From Nymphaea colorata (Eukaryota > Streptophyta > Magnoliopsida > Nymphaeales > Nymphaeaceae), in the NCBI RefSeq assembly GCF_008831285.2, contig NC_045145.1, positions 18,182,040-18,246,039 of the forward strand: 64,000 nt of DNA, read 5' to 3'. Position numbers and translations under genes: made by a program. This document shows, piece by piece, positions 38,069 to 46,279 of this stretch. Position 1 is the first letter of the stretch. The number at the start of each line of letters is the position of its first letter. The notes below the pieces were generated by a model. It had not been told where the DNA came from. It made no database searches and was given only the letters and a program-made list of their open reading frames with translations.

Positions 38069-38294
38069 AGCAGCGCTTAATTTTCTGCTCAAGGGATTTC
38101 CCTCTTGGTGTTTCTGCTGCAGTTTGTGGGATTCGTATCTGAGGTGCACTGCTCTGCCAGGGGTCTCCAATTGTTCTGACTTGGCAGCCGAGAGTCGTAT
38201 TGAGCAGGGAAGTTGAGCAGGGAAGCCTGATGTAGGTGTTCCGTCTCTGCTTCTTGTGTAACTACACTTTTCCAATAACAGTGTCACACTCCCT

Positions 38295-38300
38295 AATAAA
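38295..38300 (+). promoter_or_regulatory. Polyadenylation signal of GS1
   Basis: A canonical aataaa lies 227 bases after the GS1 stop codon, within ccctaataaaattcag, at a normal distance for a plant 3' untranslated region. Confidence 0.6.
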
Positions 38301-39819
38301 ATTCAGTCTTTTCCTGAGAATTTCTTCTATCGAGAGTCTGCGCCTTTTAGTATGAGATGTGTTCTGCATTGATGAACTGCTTCAAGAATATCTTCTATCT
38401 TTGAAAGAAGCTGCCAGCATGTTAGGTCCATTGAAATCTGAAGAATTGAACAACGGAAAGAAATAGAAAGAGAAGAACAGTCAAATGAATTGACGTTAGC
38501 GCAACCGCGTGGAAAGAGCTAACAGAATATGCCCAACAACACAAGCGATGAACTGAATGAATGTGGACATTTAACCGCAGCCTTTCCTCATTTGTGAAGT
38601 TCATAAGCTTTAATGGCAGTAGATGCATGCTCTATTGGGGGATTTCTGAGAGAGAGTTGAAAAACAAAGGTGGCACATAAGCATCCTCTCCTGAGGAAGC
38701 GATTATCAGGATTAACTGATCCATTCAAAGGTGTTTCTCACTGCATTCCAAGAGAAACGCTCCTCAGGTCTTCTGTGCAGATCTACAAAAAATGATTTAC
38801 CTTTTCAGGTTCTTTCATAATCTGGAAAAAATTTATCCACCTTTTCTTGGGTCTTCCATGTTTTATCGAGTTAATGTGGAGATCAAACATGGCATTTTCA
38901 TAAAAAAGTTCAACATAAATATGCTGGAAGCAAACACCGCTTCTACGACAACGTTTATCTTGAAATTCTTGGGACGTAAACGCCTGAAACGTTCAGAATC
39001 GGTTCCGATTCACGTTTACAAGATCAGTCCCAATTGTCTCTCCCTCAGATTTGGAATCAGATTTGAACTAAATTCTGAATTTTAAAACCAAATCTAGATC
39101 CCACGGGCATAAGATCTGATTTTTACAAGTGATTTGAGTTGCATCATTGTGGGATGGCTTGAGATTTAGTCACCAAAGCAGCTCACAGTTGCGAGTGGAT
39201 TTGATTTTGGATCTACTTCTCTTTGATGGATCGGGTAAAATGGATTTGGTTTTGACGTCGGAGATCAGGCTGCTACCATCAAGGTGATGGCAGCGTCTTT
39301 GGCAGCATCTTGAGCAGATCAAGCAAGAGGATCCTTGGATTGAGATGGGGTGGGCTGTTCAAACCTTTCATATACGATTTCTTGATGAAGTAAGAGCTAA
39401 GCCAGAAATCCAAACCAAGGGGAATAACGTTATGATGAAGTAAGAGCTAAGCAGTCCTGATGCTGATATCAAATTACCAGTTGCCGCGGCCATTATTTCG
39501 AGAACTTGAATTTCCTAGATATACCAAACTCCACCTAAACAAGCCCAATTTGAATTTCCTTAGCTATACCAAAGTCGACCTAATCTGAATATCTGATTTC
39601 AAAGTACCGAAAATTTGGACCCAATTCAAACCCAGATTCGTTTGGGACCTTGGATGTGTGAGTGGATTGTAATGCTTTATTGTGAGAAAGTTTAGTAGAT
39701 TCTTAATTTTATCTAAGCTTTTTATAAATCTTGGAAAATTTCAAAGAATGTCCAATGTGAAATTAAACTCTTTTACAATGCGGCTTTACAATCCACCTTT
39801 CTTGTTCATTTTGTAAAAT

Positions 39820-40235
39820 TACAGAGCAAGATCTGAATCTGACTAGTAATAAACTTTGCCGGATTCATGTAAACAGATCCAGAGTTATAATTAGGTCGAC
39901 TACCGGATGCCTCCTACTCTACTCATTCCCCGTTTGAGAATGTCTCATCGTTTCATGCGCATAAGAATGTGGATCCCTCTGGGCACCAGCATGATCAAGA
40001 GCGATGCATCTAAAATCAATCGAATCCAAATGTAGCCATACGGGGATGATTCATATCCCGGTTCAGATGAAAACTTGTATTCTGAATCTTGTATTACATC
40101 GATTGATGGATCCAGAACCGGGCTAATATTTATGAGATGTAATGGGGTTAATTAACAGATTGACTTATTCAAGTGTGGTTCAAACAAGATAATGGATCCC
40201 ATAAGACTCCGATCTTGTACTACATTCACCCAGAA
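39820..40235 (+). repeat. Dispersed repeat, copy A
   Basis: This is one of three same-strand copies of an unclassified non-coding repeat of about 400 bp. Shared, in order: a ccggat/atc opening, a block near ggcaccagca(t/g)gat...agagcgatgcat, the phrase ttcagatga, the phrase gaatcttgta, cagatcc/gatccag, and an end near gagat(t/g)ta...gggtta. No terminal repeats were delimited. Confidence 0.6.
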
Positions 40236-40557
40236 GTTCACACTTTAGATGCCGTTTGGTAGTAAGAACAAACGTGAGTGTTTTATAAATTGAAGTAGAT
40301 TCAGAAGGCACTTGTTTAATAAGTGTTTCATGAATCATCTCCAATTTTGGAGCACATTCACAAAACACTAGAACCTTGTTGATAATGCGAAACGGCCCCC
40401 ACTTAATGAGCATATTCTTCTAGTCCAATGAAATCCAAAAACAAAGCCAAAGATATCATGTCCTAAAATATTTGAACAACCTAGGGATTTACTCTCTTGC
40501 TTTTTTTTTTCCTTCTAAACTTTGGCCCACCAGCTGACTCATGACCTAAAAAAGGTT

Positions 40558-40561
<4 letters not shown>

Positions 40562-40593
<32 letters not shown>
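40562..40593. repeat. (TA)n microsatellite
   Basis: An uninterrupted TA run of about 31 bp is followed by a gagagag tract. It is non-coding and likely polymorphic. Confidence 0.9.
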
Positions 40594-40601
<8 letters not shown>

Positions 40602-41159
40602 AATAGAGAGAGAAGTACAGTACGTACAATCCTTTTTGTTTGTAGGGCAAAGTCCTAACCCATCAAACCACAAAAAAGCAAAAATAAAAAAAATATATAA
40701 TCCATCAAACACACGAGAAATCTGGAATGAAGAAAAAAATCCACTTACACCTTTTGAAAGGAAATTATTTCTAGACAAGAGTTTGTTTTTATTTTTTATT
40801 TTTATGACCTTGAAAAGTCTCTAATTCTTGAAATTGATGCCCACATGCACAGCTATATTTACAATTATAGCTAGTCTCTAACTGCTGGCAAGAAAACAGT
40901 CTTAAATTTTGGTGCACGGTGGCGACTAAACCAACATGTCGTTTTCCCAATTCTAAAGAGAAAAATTCCCGTTTAACTTCAATATGAATATTATTTTTGG
41001 GCACTTATTTTATGATCACTATCGAGTAGAATCCAAGAAGTGTATACATAGTGGCGTTATAATCTGCCTTATTATAACACACACATCAAGATATGGCATT
41101 TATGCATCTTGAAATTTGAGTCCCATTCATGTAATGTTGTTAGACGACATGTCAAATTC

Positions 41160-41540
41160 AAATTTGAGGAGTAATAGACTTCACAGAATCTTACCATTTA
41201 AACAGATCTAGAATCAGGTAAAGTAATTTATACTTCCTACGTGTTTGCATCCCAATTTCTAAATGTCGATCGAGGTATAAGCATGTGAACTCCTTTTGGC
41301 ACTAGCAGGATGTAGAGCGAAGCATATGAAATCAATAGAGTTCTAATGTGGCAGTTCTAATAGAGTTCCGACTCAGATGAGATTAAGGAGAAATTGTATT
41401 CGAATCTTGTACATGGATTTAGATACAGATATTATTGGATACAGATCCAGGTTAGTACTTATTGAGATTTAGCGTGGTTAGTTTGACGCAACCAGATATT
41501 GAAGCGTCGATCAAACATGTCCAAATGTTGAAGCGATTCA
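41160..41540 (+). repeat. Dispersed repeat, copy B
   Basis: The same family as 39820-40235 and 45060-45440. Recognisable blocks are ggcactagcaggatgtagag, ccgactcagatgagatt, cgaatcttgtacatggattt, ggatacagatccagg and ttgagatttagcgtggtta. The copies are well diverged from each other. Confidence 0.6.
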
Positions 41541-41565
41541 ACGGGGAGGAGTGTTGGTTGGCATG

Positions 41566-41970
41566 TCAATATATCCGATCGAATCGATCCGAAAAAATCG
41601 GGTATGGAGAAAATTTTAACATCCGATTAAGAAATCGGATCGGATTCAGATTTAATATATGGCATCCGATCGGATTCAGATATACATAAATATCCGGTCT
41701 AATTCAGATACAGATTTGGATCAGATTCATTTTTAGACAAATATCTAGTATTTAATGCTAATTAAAATTTGAAAATTGGCAAGTTTCAAAATTCGGATTC
41801 GGGTATAAATATAAAAATCGAGTTTGAACTACATTCAGATTATAAAGTTAGATTTCAGATATGATTTTTTGTATTCGAATTTGAATCAGAAATATGTGAA
41901 TATCCGAAAAAAACAGATAGAACTAAGAATATATCGAATCAACAGATAGAATTAAGAATATATCGGATCC
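41566..41970. repeat. Degenerate short-period repeat of gattcagata / atccgat words
   Basis: Words of 8-12 bp such as atccgatcggattcag, gattcagatacag and aatatccgat recur in both orientations with irregular spacing over about 400 bp. This is not a clean microsatellite. It resembles self-similar AT-rich repeat arrays seen in plant intergenic DNA. Confidence 0.6.
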
Positions 41971-42202
41971 GTTGACATCCCTAATTGGTGGCAATGGAAA
42001 GTTTAGATAGGGGTTTCCTTTTGTAACTTAAAAAGCTAGAAAAAATCTTTTTTCGAAAAATGCAAGGCTGCTGTTTCTAAGAAAAGCAGATATTTTGATA
42101 AAAGCAGATTGCCGGATGGGGAGTTTAAGTAGACAGTCCGGCGTTGCGGTTCCCACTCAAGGTCTGGGCTTCGGATCTTCTTGCTGTGATCATTTTGAGA
42201 GG

Positions 42203-42571
42203 ATGGACTCGGGATCGGATGTCAAAGGCAAGAAAAAGTCCAAGTCAAAGTCCGCCGCGGAGGGGAGTTCGTCCAGCGCACCACCGGTGAAGAACACTCC
42301 CAACACTAAGGACGCCGGCGCCGACGAAGTCCCCAAGGACACCCCTAACAATGTCGCCCCCAAGGCCGTCCCGGCAGCCGCCGCACAGAACGCCGCCGCC
42401 ATCTATAATTACGTCCCCTTCCACAGCGAGGATCTCTACGACGCCATCTTGAACCTTGGTAGGACCACCACCGTGGACGACTGTTGGAGCATCTTCTCCG
42501 GCGTAAACAGCGAGACTGGTAGCCCGCTCGAGTACGAGGAGTTCGTCAGAATGTTGAGGAATCGACGCTAG
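42203..42571 (+). CDS. Degenerate calmodulin-like protein, paralogue of the gene at 46489
   Basis: A 122-codon frame with no intron. The N-terminus MDSGSDVKGKKKSKSKSAAE aligns with MGFGSCLNRCKKSKSP of the downstream gene, but its cysteines and Gly2 are gone. Where EF-hands 1-3 should lie there is instead a low-complexity Ser/Pro/Lys/Ala-rich stretch (about 20-66). The C-terminus (about 76-122) aligns with the last EF-hand region. Its loop reads NSETGSPLEYEE (102-113) against DKDGDGLINFEE, so the Ca-binding Asp residues at loop positions 1, 3 and 5 are lost and only the final Glu remains. Calcium binding is unlikely. The frame is intact, without stops, and GC-rich like a coding sequence. It may be a neofunctionalised protein or a pseudogene. 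An in-frame ATG at 42095 lies in the probable promoter/leader and is not preferred. Confidence 0.6.
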   Translation: MDSGSDVKGKKKSKSKSAAEGSSSSAPPVKNTPNTKDAGADEVPKDTPNNVAPKAVPAAAAQNAAAIYNYVPFHSEDLYDAILNLGRTTTVDDCWSIFSGVNSETGSPLEYEEFVRMLRNRR

Positions 42572-42860
42572 AGCGTAGTATCTCTCAATATTGTAGACCT
42601 AATCTCTGTCCGCCTCTCTCTGTCTTCCTCCATCAATCACTATTGTCACTACCTTTTGTTTTTCATTTCTTATCGGATCGTTCCCAGTGATTCCGTTTGT
42701 TCTAGTTAGATGATGGGGAGAGGACAGATAATATAAATGGCCTGCAGATTTCTTCCTTGATACTGTTGTTGATCAACCGAGGGGTCTGGATATGTCTGTT
42801 GTCCAATGCATGTGATGTCAACGAGTGGGACCTTTTCTTTTTCCTGTGTTTTATATTTCT

Positions 42861-42866
42861 AATAAA
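42861..42866 (+). promoter_or_regulatory. Polyadenylation signal after the degenerate CML copy
   Basis: A canonical aataaa (tctaataaagctt) lies 290 bases after the stop. In the sister copy the corresponding site reads tctaatgaagctt (about 47371), so the canonical signal is kept here and altered there. Confidence 0.45.
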
Positions 42867-43005
42867 GCTTTCGGCAGTTGGATGCATCTCTTGATTTAAG
42901 CTGTCGAGTAAAAGAGTTGAGGAACAGTTAATTTAAGCACATCTTGCTTTTCCCCTTACGTACCAAGAAAACAAAAATGCCTCCAAATTTATACACTACG
43001 GAACT

Positions 43006-43010
<5 letters not shown>

Positions 43011-43057
<47 letters not shown>
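43011..43057. repeat. (AT)n microsatellite
   Basis: A perfect 47-bp AT run inside the first duplication unit. No equivalent run is seen in the second unit, so it expanded after the duplication or was lost there. Confidence 0.92.
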
Positions 43058-43060
<3 letters not shown>

Positions 43061-44878
43061 AAAAGATAATACAATCAAGTTCTTCAACTGCAAATTGTCA
43101 CTAAATTGCTTACAGACCATCACACAACATAAAAGATCACTAATGTTAATATGAAAACTATTTTTTTTAATAGCAATTACTTTAATTTTAACGATCCGCC
43201 AACATCCAACATACTACATGAATCGAATGTCCATCTTATTCGGTATGAAAACCCTTAATCTGCTAGTGCACTTCAAGCAAACAAACTCAAAATCGGGGTA
43301 CACGAAAGCTCAGTCATTCAGAAAGCGAGTTTATCTGCTCTACAAGAACTTAAACTTTCATGAGAACCAAAGAAAGAAAGAAAGCAGGTCAATCGAAAAT
43401 CTAACAGCAGAGCAACGCTTTCTTTTTCATAATGAAAAGGAAGAAGATAGGTCAAAACCATTGATTAATTCATGTCACAGCAAAATCCACCTTGTCCCAA
43501 CTTTTGCGCACTTTTTGGAGTTTGGACGACCTTCGCGTCCGCCATGATCGTTTACAAGGATCCGGTTTATGAACCAGAAGTTCAGATTTATGGTTAACGG
43601 GGTGACGCGAATTTGTTAGACTCAGATTTGAGATCTACGTAAATTTCAAATCTACGGATTTAAGGTCACACTCCTAAAATAGTGGTAAAATCCAGTATTT
43701 GTTTGCATTGTGGATCCCACATAATAGATACTATGTGACTGGATACGGTTTTGGACCCAATTGGAACCAAATTTTTTTTCAAAACCCGAAGTCAGTATAA
43801 CCAACATACCATCCAATATTTGTATGTTGTTGGGTTTTTACAGAATCCTAGATGACCACTAATTTGGAACTCGGATCAGTTATAAAACTGCATACAAAAT
43901 CTGAATCTGATTACTATTTGGATCCCATATTTTTTTACCAAATTCGACCAGATTGATTAAAAAACGGGTCGATGATTGAGTTTATCCCGCCCATTGACAT
44001 CCTTACAAACTCGCACTAAATCTTTAAAAAAAAAAAAAAATTCTACAATGAAATGGGGAAGTTGGGTTCATTTGTGGCGAGTACTAGTATGAAATGATAT
44101 AAGTATATCGAAAGCAGGGAAGATAGTTTTAGAGAAGAGTTAACCAGGCTTCTTGATCAATTTCAATATCTAGGTCCGTATACAACAGCCTACCAAAATA
44201 GGGCTTCAAATGGGCAAGACCTGGTTTAAGTTGCTTCTCATTATCCAAATGTGATTCCACCTCCAATGTGCTTAGATGTCTTGGATATAATATATTTGGA
44301 TCCTAGTGTATATGGGTTGGATCTGATCTATATCTATACGGAGCTTAGTGTATATGGGAAAGTTTGGATCCAACATAAAACCACACATTAGACTCAAATC
44401 TCGTTGTTAATCGAATCTTGTTTACTTACTCGACCTGAAAGATCAGATCCAATTTTGAATCATCAGTTGGACAAAAAAAAAAAAAAAAAACCAAGAACCC
44501 TGATTGGGAAGTCCTTGCTTCTTAGTCCTGATACAAAATTTGGTTACCTTCAAAATTTTGAATGCAAAAAGGCGAAATCTGAAATAATCAAGTGTAGATT
44601 TTAGGTCTGGTCTAAGATCCATAGCTTGATGAACCATGGATTGTAAGATGGATTTTTTTTGCCACATCTGACCCTTGGGTTCAAACCTAAAGTAATGAAT
44701 CTTGAATACGGTATGGAATTTTCTGATAATGAAGTGCTACCGGCACACACTAGATATGATTTGTTGGGTCTTCAAATCCGATCCTGATTCATGTGGTAAA
44801 ACTACATACCAAACTAGAATCCGAATAATAATAGAGTTTACCGGATCTGACTACACAGATCAAATCCAAAGTCAGGTC

Positions 44879-45064
44879 CAGGGACGTAGCAAGAATTTTT
44901 TCATAAACGATGCCGAACCAAAGTTTTTAAAATTTTAACACGGGCCAAAATATTAATTTTCAAAGTTTTTACATAGAATAAGTAAAATTTTCTAAAATTT
45001 ACATGTAATTTTTTTTTGAGGTGGGGCCAAAGCCCATGTGGGCCCCTCCTTGGCTCCGCCCCTG
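44879..45064. mobile_element. hAT-like non-autonomous element, 186 bp
   Basis: The left end cagggacgtagcaag and the right end cttggctccgcccctg are imperfect inverted repeats. They are flanked by gtcaggtc (44871-44878) and gtcaggta (45065-45072), a 7-of-8 target duplication of the length typical of hAT transposons. The interior is AT-rich and non-coding, ending in gaggtggggccaaagccc. Confidence 0.75.
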
Positions 45065-45440
45065 GTCAGGTAGATTATCGGATACCCCCTACCCTTTATT
45101 TACGTCCTTAGTTGCGGCTGTTGGTCATGTCATATGCAATGGACTCCCCACTATGCACTAACTGGATCAAAGGAGATACTAAGTATCTGATCAGATGGAT
45201 CGAACTAAATGCAACCGTAAGGCTACTGTGTTAATTGACAACTACACATATAATAGATTCAGATGGAAAAACTTATTCTGCATCTTGTTTGAGGATTTAG
45301 AGACAAATGTTGTTACATACAGATCCGGTTACTACTGAGATTTAGCTTGGTGAGTTAACAAAATGAGCAACCGAAGTTCAGATAAGATCTTGGATTCCAC
45401 AACACTGTAATCCAAAACTGAAAACCTTCCACACGAAAAT
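45060..45440 (+). repeat. Dispersed repeat, copy C
   Basis: Third copy of the family at 39820 and 41160. It shares ggtagattatcggat, gattcagatgg, ctgcatcttgtt, acatacagatccggttac and tactgagatttagcttggt, and lies on the same strand as the other two. The hAT-like element at 44879-45064 abuts its left end. Confidence 0.6.
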
Positions 45441-46279
45441 TGAAAATTTTCGCACGTAAAATCACAGAATAGAGATGGAAGCAAAAAATCTTTGTGTCCT
45501 CCTGCTCATAGCTGTAAAGTAAAAAACTACCATGTATGAAATATGGAAAAAGTAATTACGAAGAAAAATAAATGATTTTATAGGTGCAGTCCGGTTTTTT
45601 TAATTTTGTGACAATAGGGCATCCCAATTGCAAATAGATACTTTTAAAAACGGCGATATATTCGGGGATCTTTTCGTTAAAAAAACTCAAACAAAAAGGG
45701 GGAAAGAAAAAAGGCGTGGTAGTGGAAGTGGAGATACCACTATTTTTTTCATGTGGGTAACTTCCGCATAAATGCCTCGCACGTTAAAAGAAAGAATCGT
45801 TTGTTTATAAATGGAAATACGCGTGAAGACATTTCAGGAACATAATAAAAGCGAGACCCACACACTTTCGGAAGCATCTTCCCCTTCCTCGAAATCCTAG
45901 GTGAAATTAAAGTTAAAAAATATCAAATTTTAAGTTCCTTTTTTAAAACTTTTTTCCCTTTTAAACTTCTTGGGAGGCTTAACACCTTTGTGGGTTTGAC
46001 TTTTTGGTCAAAGCCCACTGAAGCAGCAACAATAAGGTAAAATGCGAACAAAACCCAGACGTGTCAATTACTGGTAAGAAAGATTTACGCGTAGGTGTAG
46101 AGATCTCGGATCGTCGCAAAGTCGTTTGGCAAAAGGAACACTAACTCCATAATGAATGTAATGTATGTGAATGAATGATTGTAGAAGATTGAATGAAATA
46201 GTAGCAGCACCGTTATTAAAGAGATGCAATTGAGCCGGAGTCTTGGTGATGGAAAGTTTTGGTACCGGTTTTATTTTCA

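Larger units (their letters stand above)
38301..42202. other. Repeat-rich intergenic region between GS1 and the calmodulin-like pair
   Basis: No gene is recognised. Much of 39.0-42.0 kb consists of diverged dispersed repeats with recurring cagatcc/gattcag words, listed separately. A TA microsatellite occupies 40562-40593, followed by a short GA run. The stretch gatgccgtttggtag (about 40248) to gcgaaacggcc (about 40388) may be the inverted ends of another short transposon. Confidence 0.5.
42060..43550 (+). repeat. Tandem segmental duplication, unit 1 (contains degenerate CML copy)
   Basis: This unit aligns with 46280-49110 in three blocks. The first is the promoter/leader, where gttcccact and gggagtttaagtagac correspond to gggagcttaaatagac. 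The second is the 3' flank (gatgggga, gcagat, cctgtgttttatatttctaataaagctt-like). The third is a distal block at about 43320-43550 (ttatctgctctacaagaact, caac/tttgcgcactttttgg). The intervening DNA differs by indels. The duplication therefore covers the gene and its flanks. Confidence 0.8.

Noticed and set aside
42095-42202. Upstream in-frame ATG for the degenerate CML copy
   Set aside because: Same reasoning: it corresponds to the promoter/leader of the sister gene, and the peptide it adds has no counterpart among calmodulin-like proteins.
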